Source of the DNA: Caballeronia hypogeia | GTDB lineage: Bacteria; Pseudomonadota; Gammaproteobacteria; Burkholderiales; Burkholderiaceae | Length of the DNA: 64,000 bases | Assembly: GCF_001544875.2 (NCBI RefSeq) | Contig: NZ_FCOA02000005.1 | Span: forward strand, 186,001-250,000 | Direction: 5' to 3' | In this document: positions 25,768-34,036 of the stretch, piece by piece | Layout: the number at the start of each line of letters is the position of its first letter | How positions within the stretch are numbered: position 1 is the stretch's first letter | Position numbers and translations under genes: made by a program | Notes under the pieces: generated by a model | What the model saw: only the letters and a program-made list of their open reading frames with translations | The model's database searches: none | Told to the model about the DNA's origin: nothing

Positions 25768-26583
25768 ATGTCGGAACTCGAGTCGCCGTTCAAGGCTAAT
25801 CGCTCATCGCTAAGTATCGTACGTTCAGTGCTGTTTGCGCTTTTTCTAAGAGAGATGCAAACGCGATTCGGCGCAAGGCGAATGGGGTTTGTCTGGGTTA
25901 TCCTGGAGCCTCTGGCGATTCTGGTCATCGTTCTGGTCTTCCATGCACTGCTCAAGGCCACAAGGATGCAAAGCCTTGATTACGTTATGTTCCTGGTCAG
26001 CGGAATCGTACCGTTCCACATGATGCGCAGTATCGTGTGGCGATTGACCGACGCGATCCAGGCCAATCAAGGGCTCTTTGCGTATCGTCAGGTCGCGCCT
26101 TTTGATACCTTCGTTGCCCGCTTGATCGTTGAGCTGTGCACGTATTCGTGCGCTTATATAATCATATGTGCCTTTCTGGGCTTCTGGTTTCAGCACGATG
26201 TATTGATCAGCAATCCGCTTGAATGGCTCGGCGCGCTCGCGGTAGGTGTGTTTTTGTCATTTTGGTTAGGTGTGGCGTATGCAATGATTAGTCATTCCAT
26301 CCCAGGCGCGGCCAGGGTGTGCAAAATGACGCTCATTCCCTTGTATCTCACGTCCGGCATCCTCTTTCCAGTGTGGAATTTGCCAGAGCGGCAGGTATCT
26401 TTCTTTTCCTGGAATCCGTACGTTGACGTAATAGATAATGTTCGCGCCGCTGTATTTGACAATTACCCGGTGACCAAAGGGCTGAACTACGGTTATCCGC
26501 TGGTTTTTTCGGTCGTCCTGGCGTTCCTCGTCATGGTTGCCTACAGGCGTCAGCGGCAGCTTCTTCGCTCAGCCCCGGTGTGA
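25768..26583 (+). CDS. kpsM: Capsule ABC transporter permease KpsM
   Basis: This 271-residue ABC-2 type permease has about six hydrophobic segments. The typical REMQTRFGARRMGFVWVILEP opens the membrane domain, the family strand FLVSGIVPF follows, and a C-terminal FSWNPYVDVIDNVRAAVFDNY loop is as in KpsM/BexB/CtrC. With KpsT it flips the lipid-linked capsule chain across the inner membrane. AAGGG precedes the ATG; kpsT starts 3 bases after the stop. Confidence 0.92.
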   Translation: MSELESPFKANRSSLSIVRSVLFALFLREMQTRFGARRMGFVWVILEPLAILVIVLVFHALLKATRMQSLDYVMFLVSGIVPFHMMRSIVWRLTDAIQANQGLFAYRQVAPFDTFVARLIVELCTYSCAYIIICAFLGFWFQHDVLISNPLEWLGALAVGVFLSFWLGVAYAMISHSIPGAARVCKMTLIPLYLTSGILFPVWNLPERQVSFFSWNPYVDVIDNVRAAVFDNYPVTKGLNYGYPLVFSVVLAFLVMVAYRRQRQLLRSAPV

Positions 26584-26586
26584 CCC

Positions 26587-27243
26587 ATGATTGAATTACA
26601 TAAACTGAGCAAGTCGTATGTGACAAAGCAAGGTCGCAAGCACGTTTTTCGTGACCTTTCGTTTGTCGTGCCTCCTGACAAGAATATCGCCCTGATCGGA
26701 AAGAACGGCGCCGGCAAAAGTACGCTGATGCGGCTGTTGTGCGGAACCGAAGTGCCCGATAGTGGGCGCATCATTACCGATAAAAGAATCTCCTGGCCCG
26801 TGGGGCTCGGAGGGGGATTTCAGGGATCGCTCACGGGAAGGCAGAACGTCAAGTTTATCTGCCGATCCCTGGGGGCCGTCGGTGAGGAAATGGATCGCGT
26901 CATCGCCTACGTAGAGGATTTTGCGGAGCTGGGAGATTACTTCAATCAGCCCATGAAAACATACTCATCCGGGATGAACGCTCGTCTTCGATTCGGCATG
27001 AGTCTCGCGTTCGACTTCGACTACTATATGGTCGACGAGGCGATGTCGGTCGGAGATGCGCACTTTCGAGAGAAGGCTGCAGCCGAATTCAAGCGCCGCG
27101 TAGGACGGACCAATTTGATTCTGGTGACACACGGCATGGGCCAGGTTCGAACGCTATGCGACATCGTTCTTTTGTTGAAGAACGGCAAGGTGGAAGTGTA
27201 CGAGGACGTCGAAGAAGGCATTGGCCAGTATATGAAGCTATAG
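26587..27243 (+). CDS. kpsT: Capsule ABC transporter ATP-binding protein KpsT
   Basis: The 218-residue ATPase has Walker A GKNGAGKST (residues 38-46), signature SSGMN (127-131) and Walker B ending in Asp150-Glu151. It lacks the C-terminal carbohydrate-binding domain of Wzt O-antigen exporters. It therefore belongs to the capsule KpsT/BexA/CtrD type, where chain recognition is through the lipid/Kdo end. It powers KpsM and is probably translationally coupled to it. Confidence 0.92.
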   Translation: MIELHKLSKSYVTKQGRKHVFRDLSFVVPPDKNIALIGKNGAGKSTLMRLLCGTEVPDSGRIITDKRISWPVGLGGGFQGSLTGRQNVKFICRSLGAVGEEMDRVIAYVEDFAELGDYFNQPMKTYSSGMNARLRFGMSLAFDFDYYMVDEAMSVGDAHFREKAAAEFKRRVGRTNLILVTHGMGQVRTLCDIVLLLKNGKVEVYEDVEEGIGQYMKL

Positions 27244-27341
27244 AAGTCGGCCGGCGGATAGTTCCGTGCGATTTTCTTGATTGAAAGTTTGCTCTTTCTT
27301 TGAAATCCGTCTTTTTTACCGTTTGTCATAGCGAGAAGATT

Positions 27342-28268
27342 TTGAGAATTGGTATTGCGGCCATCTTCAAGAACGAATGCGAATCCATTGTTGAGTGGAT
27401 TGCGTTTCACCGGGCCGTCGGCGTCGACTATTTTATTATTTCAGATAATGAAAGCACGGATGGCTCTCGCGAGCTTTTGAAGCGCCTTGACAGGGCAGGG
27501 TTGATCAAAGTAAAAGATTTTCCCACTCAGCCCGGTCAGCGACCACAGTTGCCAGCCTATGACAATATGCTGACCGTCTGCCCGCAGACGGTCGATTTGC
27601 TGGCATTCATCGATGCGGATGAATTCATCTATCCGACCAACGGCGAGGAGACGATTCGTCCATTATTTGAAAAAATATTCTCGAATCAGACAGTGAGCGC
27701 GTTGGCTCTGAATTGGTCTATTTTCGGTTCGTCGGGGCATATTTTCCTGAAAGAAGGACTGGTGATCGACCGTTTCAAGAAGATGGCCGTGAAGGACTTT
27801 AGTGTCAACAACCACTACAAGAGTGTGGTGAGGCCCGCGCACGTCGCATCGTTCGAGAACCCTCATCACGCGAACTTAAAAAGCGGTCGTTACGTTAATT
27901 CGAAAGGGGAAGATCTGGTCTATCACCCGGATCACGGTCATGGATTAAGTCATGATGTCGGCTGGGACGGCGCTCGGATTAACCATTACGCTGTGAAGTC
28001 CCTTGAAGAGTTTCTTGTAGGAAAGAGCCGGAAGGGAAGCGCGAGCCGAGAGTCGCGCGTGAAGCACGAGACGTATTTTCGCCGCCACGACAAGAACGAC
28101 CTTGACTTCGAAATGCCGAAATCGTTACGTGAAAAGGTCCTGACGGAGATTGCTTCGATTCAGGAGAAGCTCAGCAGCGTTGCGGCTTTGGAAGTTGCTG
28201 AAGAGGTAATCGAAGGCAAGACCACCTTCTGGCGAAAATTGAAGGATTCAATCGGACGTCCGGCGTGA
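27342..28268 (+). CDS. Glycosyltransferase, family 92/DUF23-like or GT2-like
   Basis: The protein has about 308 residues and opens LRIGIAAIFKNECESIVEWIAFH, then DYFIISDNESTDGS and LLAFIDADEF (Asp-rich metal site). This is the pattern of glycosyltransferases that start with a short GT-A core (GT92/DUF23-like). The HYAVKSLEEFLVGKSRKG segment is also typical. TTG at 27342 was chosen because homologous proteins begin at this strand and GAGAAG lies just upstream. The open frame allows TTG at 27300, adding 14 residues. It is the last gene of the rightward export operon and probably adds a capsule sugar. Confidence 0.75.
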   Translation: MRIGIAAIFKNECESIVEWIAFHRAVGVDYFIISDNESTDGSRELLKRLDRAGLIKVKDFPTQPGQRPQLPAYDNMLTVCPQTVDLLAFIDADEFIYPTNGEETIRPLFEKIFSNQTVSALALNWSIFGSSGHIFLKEGLVIDRFKKMAVKDFSVNNHYKSVVRPAHVASFENPHHANLKSGRYVNSKGEDLVYHPDHGHGLSHDVGWDGARINHYAVKSLEEFLVGKSRKGSASRESRVKHETYFRRHDKNDLDFEMPKSLREKVLTEIASIQEKLSSVAALEVAEEVIEGKTTFWRKLKDSIGRPA

Positions 28269-28323
28269 TACTTCGTCTCGCGACTTTCCGTAATCGTGCC
28301 CGGCTAGTCGCGGGGTACATCAT

Positions 28324-28360
28324 CGCACCATGCTTTGCTTGTGAGACCGAGCATGGTGCG
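28324..28360. terminator. Bidirectional hairpin between convergent capsule operons
   Basis: CGCACCATGCT (28324-28334) and AGCATGGTGCG (28350-28360) are perfect 11-base inverted arms around a 15-base loop. The hairpin lies between the stops of the rightward glycosyltransferase gene (28268) and the leftward GH16 gene (28413). It is well placed to end both operons, although no T-run follows. Confidence 0.6.
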
Positions 28361-28412
28361 GCAATCGAACGGGTTGCCATGGTTTGCCGATATGCGCAAC
28401 TGCCGCTGTGTG

Positions 28413-29279
28413 TTATTGAGGCGGGAAAACACGGACTCGTCTGAATAAGGTCGCGGCCCCTGAAGGATTGTCAGGAGGTTTTTGACCCCACGGAACTATC
28501 GCATTGGAAAGATGGATCTCAGCCGGCGCTTTGATGGAGCCATTCGTCTTGAGTGCGACGTAGGGCTCGCCATCAATCGAAAAGACCACTTCATCTTCGC
28601 TCCACAGGACACCATAGTCATGAAATCCCTCGGAAAGATTCTTCTGGAGGCTTATGCGGCTCGACACCATCGTGTGTGATCGTCCCTTGGGTGGGTGCCA
28701 CTGATGGACCGCGGAAGTGGACGCATTCGGATAGAAGGTCTCTGTAACGTCGATTTCGTACCCATCGCGCGTAACCAACCAGAACGCGTTATCCACGCCG
28801 GGAATCGCGGCGATCTTCATCGACGCTTCGAAATAGCCAAATTTATAAGTAGCCTTACTTATGATTTGCCCGGTTGACCATTTCGCCTGGCAGTCGGTGA
28901 CCGGTTTGATTTGAAGCATCAATCCGCTTGCGGTGGTCGAGGTGCTCTGAGGCCGAACGCACGAGATGAGTTTCGTATTTTCGCGGGATGGCAACGTCCA
29001 GTCGCTCAGGTCGTCCGGGTTGTTGAATCGGGCCTCGAAGACCGGTGATACCGCGCCGGACCGATATCGCGCAATCGTTTCCCTATCCTTGTCGGAAATA
29101 GTGCGGCGAAACGCGTAGTCTTGATCCGGCGTCGTCTCACGCATGGGTCCGGCATAGATCGCGGGATGAGGGTTATTCCACGTTTGCGCATGAGCCAGGC
29201 CGCAAACTGCGATCAGCGCCGTGCCGAAAGCACGGATTCCCCGCGTCGCCACACATCGAATCGAGAAAGCGTTCGTCAT
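28413..29279 (-). CDS. Secreted glycoside hydrolase family 16 protein
   Basis: This 288-residue protein has a signal peptide cleaved after about Ala31 (GLAHA|QTW). The GH16 catalytic motif ExDxxE is present as Glu175-Ile-Asp177-Val-Thr-Glu180, preceded by KFGYFEASMKI and followed by FHDYGVLWSEDEVVFSIDGE, the typical jelly-roll strands. GH16 enzymes cut beta-1,3, beta-1,4 or related glucans and galactans, here in the periplasm or outside. ATG 29277-29279 gives a proper signal peptide; the open frame extends further without support. As the last gene of the polyketide synthase operon it may trim, release or remodel the capsule. Confidence 0.87.
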   Translation of the reverse strand: MTNAFSIRCVATRGIRAFGTALIAVCGLAHAQTWNNPHPAIYAGPMRETTPDQDYAFRRTISDKDRETIARYRSGAVSPVFEARFNNPDDLSDWTLPSRENTKLISCVRPQSTSTTASGLMLQIKPVTDCQAKWSTGQIISKATYKFGYFEASMKIAAIPGVDNAFWLVTRDGYEIDVTETFYPNASTSAVHQWHPPKGRSHTMVSSRISLQKNLSEGFHDYGVLWSEDEVVFSIDGEPYVALKTNGSIKAPAEIHLSNAIVPWGQKPPDNPSGAATLFRRVRVFPPQ

Positions 29280-29350
29280 TTCGTTTTCTGTTGTGGCAAG
29301 AAGCCGTTGAATTATTCTGTGAGCAGATCGCCGAAGCAGGCCTGCCGGCT

Positions 29351-30472
29351 TTAGTGCGTTTCGATCAAGCATCCTGCGTCTTCGAGGATCGTATAGATTT
29401 TCTCTGTGTTCTTCACCTTGAGATGGTTGAACCTCGCAGCGTCGAACACGACTTTCCCGAGTATGTCGGTGAGCGACTCTGCCGTTTCCACCTCTTCGAC
29501 ATGGACGTAGGGATATCCCATGGTGCTCGCCAGCTCGAGCGTGCGGCTGTCAAATGCGACGCATACCCCTAGCTTTCCGCTCTGGATGGCGGCGACAGCA
29601 CCGTGAATCCGCATGCCGATGACAAGATCGAACCTGGACATTGAATCGATCCATGTTCTCGCGTCCGAATAAAATCGCCCATTGTTGATGACATATTGAA
29701 CGTACTGGTCCAGATTCAGCGACGGGTGAAGCACTCCGCGAAGCCAATCGAAGAAGTTACGATCTTCCTCATCAAGGAATTGACGCGAATGGATCAGATT
29801 CAGGATTTTTTTATCTGTCTGATAAACGGTTACATGATCGTGTTCCCCGATCAGACGGGACAGTACTTTCTCCGCCGCCCTGGTTTCCGCCTCCATCGTG
29901 CCGAACACATGGGCGATCTTCGGGTGCTCGATTTCAGAGTACCCATCCAGTAGTCTCTGAATATTCCTTCCGGATGCATCCGGATTGATCGTCTGCGAGG
30001 GACAGCCCGTCACCACCACATTCGTGATGCCCATTTGCTCGAGAACGTTGGCCGTGAAGTTGCCCCGGACGCCAATGGCCTTGCAGCGTTCCGACAGAAC
30101 CTTGGCGAACCTAATCGTGCCCGGCTTGAGATTCGTTATCTCGGTCTCGTTTTTTCCAGTCTGTGCGCCGAGGCCGACGCACGCCACGGGCAAATCGCAG
30201 GATTCAATAAACTCTGCCCATCCACCCAGGTCCCACGCGGGGTTGATCTGGTTGGCCGCCGGAATGACCAGGACGTCGGCTCTTTCCCGGACTTCTTCGG
30301 CCTTCAGTTTGCTCGGATGGACGAATATCTTGGGGTTGGATATCTTCCTCGACAGGGCGAACTGGAACAGCGCGTTACCGACATTTTCGCCAATTTCGTT
30401 CAGCCCACGCACCAGATTCGGTGCGAGCAAACTGCCACCGTTGGTTCCTAGAATCGCGACCCTTTTGATCAT
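29351..30472 (-). CDS. Polysaccharide pyruvyl transferase family protein
   Basis: The 373-residue protein has GENVGNALFQFALSR near the N-terminus, VLVIPAANQINP, GVRGNFTANVLEQMGITNVVVTGCPSQ in the middle, and FDLVIGMRIHGAVAAIQSGKLGVCVAFDSRT near the C-terminus. These are the hallmarks of WcaK/CsaB-type pyruvyl transferases, which add a ketal pyruvate from PEP to a sugar. The ATG at 30470-30472 has GAGG upstream and was preferred to the longer open frame, which overlaps the previous gene. It suggests a pyruvylated, acidic capsule repeat. Confidence 0.83.
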   Translation of the reverse strand: MIKRVAILGTNGGSLLAPNLVRGLNEIGENVGNALFQFALSRKISNPKIFVHPSKLKAEEVRERADVLVIPAANQINPAWDLGGWAEFIESCDLPVACVGLGAQTGKNETEITNLKPGTIRFAKVLSERCKAIGVRGNFTANVLEQMGITNVVVTGCPSQTINPDASGRNIQRLLDGYSEIEHPKIAHVFGTMEAETRAAEKVLSRLIGEHDHVTVYQTDKKILNLIHSRQFLDEEDRNFFDWLRGVLHPSLNLDQYVQYVINNGRFYSDARTWIDSMSRFDLVIGMRIHGAVAAIQSGKLGVCVAFDSRTLELASTMGYPYVHVEEVETAESLTDILGKVVFDAARFNHLKVKNTEKIYTILEDAGCLIETH

Positions 30473-30528
30473 CTGTGCCTCGTGTATGTATGTCGTCTCG
30501 ATCTGCAATCTTGACCGGGAGCACAAGC

Positions 30529-32979
30529 TCATCGCCTGCGCCCCTCTCGCTTTCCATGAAGAATATAGTGCTGGAATCCGGACGCGCACCGTCCAAGGTC
30601 CACAGCATTAGCCACGTCCGAATTCTTCTTCAGATAGCCTTGCTCATCGAAGTTTTGCGGAGGAGGAATGATGATCTTCCTCTGCCTCAAAACTTCGCCG
30701 ATTTCCTGCCAGCTCGAATTGGCGGTGATCGGAGAGTAGCCGCTTTTCCTGAAGAGATTTCTTCGGGGTTGCGCCTTGTTGATGTTCAGGATGACCCATT
30801 TGCGATCGGCATCATCGTGTGGATCATGCGACGCGGGAGAGTTCGGTGACACCTGGTGCTGGTGCTGGTGCTTGCCATGAATTCCGCCAATCCTGTTTCG
30901 AATGTCGGTGATGTAGTAGCCGAACACCGCGGTCAATGCACCGTAATCGCTCTTTCCATATTGGCGAACGAATTCATTGCGCGCGACGGCCGCGAATTCT
31001 TCGTGTTTGGAAATTCCTCCGACGACCGAATTGGTGTAGGCCGTCTGGGACCCTCTGTCCCGGTGATGATAATTCGCCAGTGGTTCCGTGATGACCGCAA
31101 TATCTCCCTGCAGAAGGAACGCCATGTTGAAATACCAGTCGCCCAACACCGGAAGCTTTTCGTTGTATCCGCCGACGGCGTTCCAGTAGACGCGCTTGTA
31201 CAGAAACGCGATCGGCGGAAATATGTTTCCGGCCGCCATTTCGGCAATTTGCACGTTCCGAACCCAATCCATGTAGGGCTGACGGCGGTGTTCGATAACC
31301 GTGTTGTCGCGTATTTCCTCGGAAACGTACGTGGTCTGAGTAATCACGCCACCATATCGGTTTCCTGGCGCGGACGCCATGAATGATACCGTCTTTTCGA
31401 GGAAGGCCGATTCCCAACTGTCGTCATCGTCATGAATGACGATGTAGTCGGATTTCGAATGCGAAATTCCAGCGTTCGACGCTGCCTCCATTCCAAGGCT
31501 CGTCTCATTATGAACAAGAACGATCTTTCTCCTGTCAACGAGGGACTCCTCGATGACATTCAGAACTGGAAGAAGATCACCACCGTCGTTCACGATAACC
31601 CAGATGTAGTCTGCATAGCTCTGGTTTGCTACGCTCAGGGCGGCACGCTTAAGAAGCAGCGGTCTGTTCTTCGTTCTGGTAATAATGGCTACCGAAGGCC
31701 TTTCCGCACAGGTCGGTTGCAGCTCTTCTTCTGGCCCGCTGGCTTTCGGGTCGAAATAGGAGGCAATGGTCTCTTGACCCGATGCCTGGGCCTGAAGTTC
31801 ACGGGCCATTGCTCCTTCGTATTCGAGCGCGATTTGCCCTTCCTGCCACAAGGCGTGCTTGATGCGTGCCTCGGAAGAAGGAAGCTCGGAGTCGGCGGGC
31901 AGTCGCAAAACCGGAACCGTGACGCTCTTGCCGAAATCGGCGGATCGCGCCTTGCCGAGCAGGGCCATGGCTTCATCGCGCGACGGGTGAACGATGATTC
32001 GGGCGGCTTCCTTGATTGCGCTGTCGTAGTTCGCGATGATTTGAGTGATCGAGGCGTTCTTTCCAGTCGTGGACAGATAGTCCATCGCACACTCGAAAAG
32101 TTCGTCATGCTCTGCATAGGTTTCGTGGACATTCTTGTCGATCAGCGCATTCGCGACAGACGAGAATTCGCCGAAAGGAACTTCCTCGATCGAAGGCGCG
32201 TTGGGTTCGACCAGCGCCTCGATCATATGCCGGTGTCTCACGAACGCGGTGGCATAATCACCGGACCGGTATTTTTCGCTTTGAAAGAGAATCCCGATGA
32301 CATCGTCGGCAATCTTGTGATCGAACCCGGGCATCGGGATGCGACCAAAGTACAGGCCTTTCCAAGCAATGCCGGGATAAGCCTGGCTGAGCATGGATTG
32401 CATGCTGCCTTGCCAGCCGCTATCGATCAGAACGGCTCTGGTGCAGTCGCCTAGTGTTTCCTCGAGGTAGCCGTCAAACGCTTCGCTGGAGCGTTTCAGG
32501 TAGTCCTGCATGCTGACCGAAGCGGGCGTAGGTCCCTGAATCCAGCCCGGAAAGTTGAAGCCGTGCGCCATGTACTCGCTCAGCCCGAGGTCCAGGTCGG
32601 CGAGTCGGGACGGATGGTGCCGGAATACTCCCTCGATCAGGTTCCGGATAGGCTCGTTCGCGTACTCCTTGGAAATGATCTTCGTGGCCACGTCCGGCTT
32701 GTGGCGATATACGCCCTTGGCGACGGAGATTCGCGACACCCAGAACATTCCACGATTGCTGCTGTCGTGAAAGTTCTCATTTTCGAGGAATTTTTCATAC
32801 AGTTTCTTGATTCGGACGCCGGCTCGGGCGCAGAACAGAAACTTGGTTTCCGGTCCGTCAAGGTAGTTGATGTATTGGTTGATACCCAGCATCCATCGCT
32901 GAATGATGGGGCCGACTACCGTGTACCCGATTTCTTTCGTCAAATTCATTTCTAAGGCACTGCTTTTTAAGTTATTCAT
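30529..32979 (-). CDS. Fusion: HAD-associated C-terminal region + GT2 glycosyltransferase + small C-terminal repeat
   Basis: The 816-residue protein has three parts. Residues about 14-370 (opening EIGYTVVGPIIQRWMLGI, then KFLFCARAGVRIKKLYE) resemble the C-terminal half of COG5610-type predicted HAD hydrolases. Residues 428-650 are a GT2 domain (SVAIITRTKNRP, then HDDDDS with Asp517-520). The last 40 residues (FDEQGYLKKNSDVANAV ... HYILHGKREGR) match a short module often found at the ends of bacterial glycosyltransferases. The HAD half is encoded by the preceding gene, 28 bases away, so a protein usually in one piece seems split and re-fused. ATG 32979 or 32949 may start it. Confidence 0.75.
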   Translation of the reverse strand: MNNLKSSALEMNLTKEIGYTVVGPIIQRWMLGINQYINYLDGPETKFLFCARAGVRIKKLYEKFLENENFHDSSNRGMFWVSRISVAKGVYRHKPDVATKIISKEYANEPIRNLIEGVFRHHPSRLADLDLGLSEYMAHGFNFPGWIQGPTPASVSMQDYLKRSSEAFDGYLEETLGDCTRAVLIDSGWQGSMQSMLSQAYPGIAWKGLYFGRIPMPGFDHKIADDVIGILFQSEKYRSGDYATAFVRHRHMIEALVEPNAPSIEEVPFGEFSSVANALIDKNVHETYAEHDELFECAMDYLSTTGKNASITQIIANYDSAIKEAARIIVHPSRDEAMALLGKARSADFGKSVTVPVLRLPADSELPSSEARIKHALWQEGQIALEYEGAMARELQAQASGQETIASYFDPKASGPEEELQPTCAERPSVAIITRTKNRPLLLKRAALSVANQSYADYIWVIVNDGGDLLPVLNVIEESLVDRRKIVLVHNETSLGMEAASNAGISHSKSDYIVIHDDDDSWESAFLEKTVSFMASAPGNRYGGVITQTTYVSEEIRDNTVIEHRRQPYMDWVRNVQIAEMAAGNIFPPIAFLYKRVYWNAVGGYNEKLPVLGDWYFNMAFLLQGDIAVITEPLANYHHRDRGSQTAYTNSVVGGISKHEEFAAVARNEFVRQYGKSDYGALTAVFGYYITDIRNRIGGIHGKHQHQHQVSPNSPASHDPHDDADRKWVILNINKAQPRRNLFRKSGYSPITANSSWQEIGEVLRQRKIIIPPPQNFDEQGYLKKNSDVANAVDLGRCASGFQHYILHGKREGRRR

Positions 32980-33007
32980 GTTCTAGCGCTGTCCCTTCAC
33001 TTGCGGC

Positions 33008-33937
33008 TCACCGGGGTGGGGCAATGTCCACGGAAACCGAAAACTTGTCCTCGATCAACTCCGAGATCAGGACATGGTCAGCGAGTCTCTGGTCTATTTC
33101 TGTACGGCTGATCGGCAGATGCAGTGCGAGCCAGCCAGCGGCCCTGGCTTTCACGAAATCGCCTTTGAGGCTATCGCCGATGTGAATGAACCGATCGGAG
33201 GATTCTTGAAGCTGTTCTTCGATAGCATGAAAGATCTTCCCCGAGGCCTTTGATATTTTCGTGTCAGCGCTAGAGACGATCAGGTCGAACAAGTAGACAT
33301 CGAGGCCCAGTCTCCTGAGCAGCGCCTTTATGTGTTCGGAGTGCATGTACATATCGCTGGTCAGGATGACTTTGCCACCCTTTTCCTTGTGTCGTTTTGC
33401 GTACGAGAGGAGCGCGTCGTTGATCGTCAAGCGCTCGACTTCGTAAGATAGTTCGATGTCGATGAAGTCATCTTTGAGCCGCTCAGTTCCGTCGAGCAAC
33501 TTGCTGGCCGTGCTGTGAATTTCCTTGAGCGAACCCTCGCCATGACCCGAGACTTTTTGTCCCGCGCGATAGGTGGCCTTCGTGCCGAGATGACGAGCGA
33601 AGAATGCGTCCATGTCACGCATCGAGAGTTCGTTGACGAGGATTTGCGGGCTCTGATCTTCTGGTTGTTCCCAAGACGACCCTGCAACGAATGCCGACAT
33701 CCTTTGGCCGATTTCCAGGAATCGCCGCAGTTCGCTTTTTTGATCTCGCAATAGAAGTGTGTCGAACACGTCCAGGGAGAGAACGAACTCTCCCGCGGGC
33801 GCGAGGTGGTCTATTTTTCTGAACAACTTTGCCTTGAACTCGTCATTGCCAAACAGGCGAAGGCGAGAGCCACAATTCTCTACCTCTGACTCTACAGCGT
33901 CGAATCGGTGTACGGTGGTAACGTTTGAGTTTTTCAT
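33008..33937 (-). CDS. HAD-superfamily hydrolase
   Basis: This 309-residue protein has HAD motif I as LSLDVFDTLLLRD (nucleophile Asp56, Thr60; the usual +2 Asp is Phe58, as in haloacid dehalogenases). Motif II is VILTSDMYM, and the motif III/IV region reads FDLIVSSADTKISKASGKIF with FIHIGDSLKGDFVKARAAGW. It is a cytoplasmic phosphatase or dehalogenase-like enzyme of unknown substrate. It may work as a complex with the product of the next gene, which carries the region usually fused to this domain. It belongs to the leftward capsule operon. Confidence 0.82.
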   Translation of the reverse strand: MKNSNVTTVHRFDAVESEVENCGSRLRLFGNDEFKAKLFRKIDHLAPAGEFVLSLDVFDTLLLRDQKSELRRFLEIGQRMSAFVAGSSWEQPEDQSPQILVNELSMRDMDAFFARHLGTKATYRAGQKVSGHGEGSLKEIHSTASKLLDGTERLKDDFIDIELSYEVERLTINDALLSYAKRHKEKGGKVILTSDMYMHSEHIKALLRRLGLDVYLFDLIVSSADTKISKASGKIFHAIEEQLQESSDRFIHIGDSLKGDFVKARAAGWLALHLPISRTEIDQRLADHVLISELIEDKFSVSVDIAPPR

Positions 33938-34036
33938 ATTGCTACGAGAACGCGTAATCGCGATCCGAAATTAAGATTCTGAAATTTTTGGACTCAGTTT
34001 GTATTCGCTGCTCGACATCGGGGTCGGCCGCGAAAC

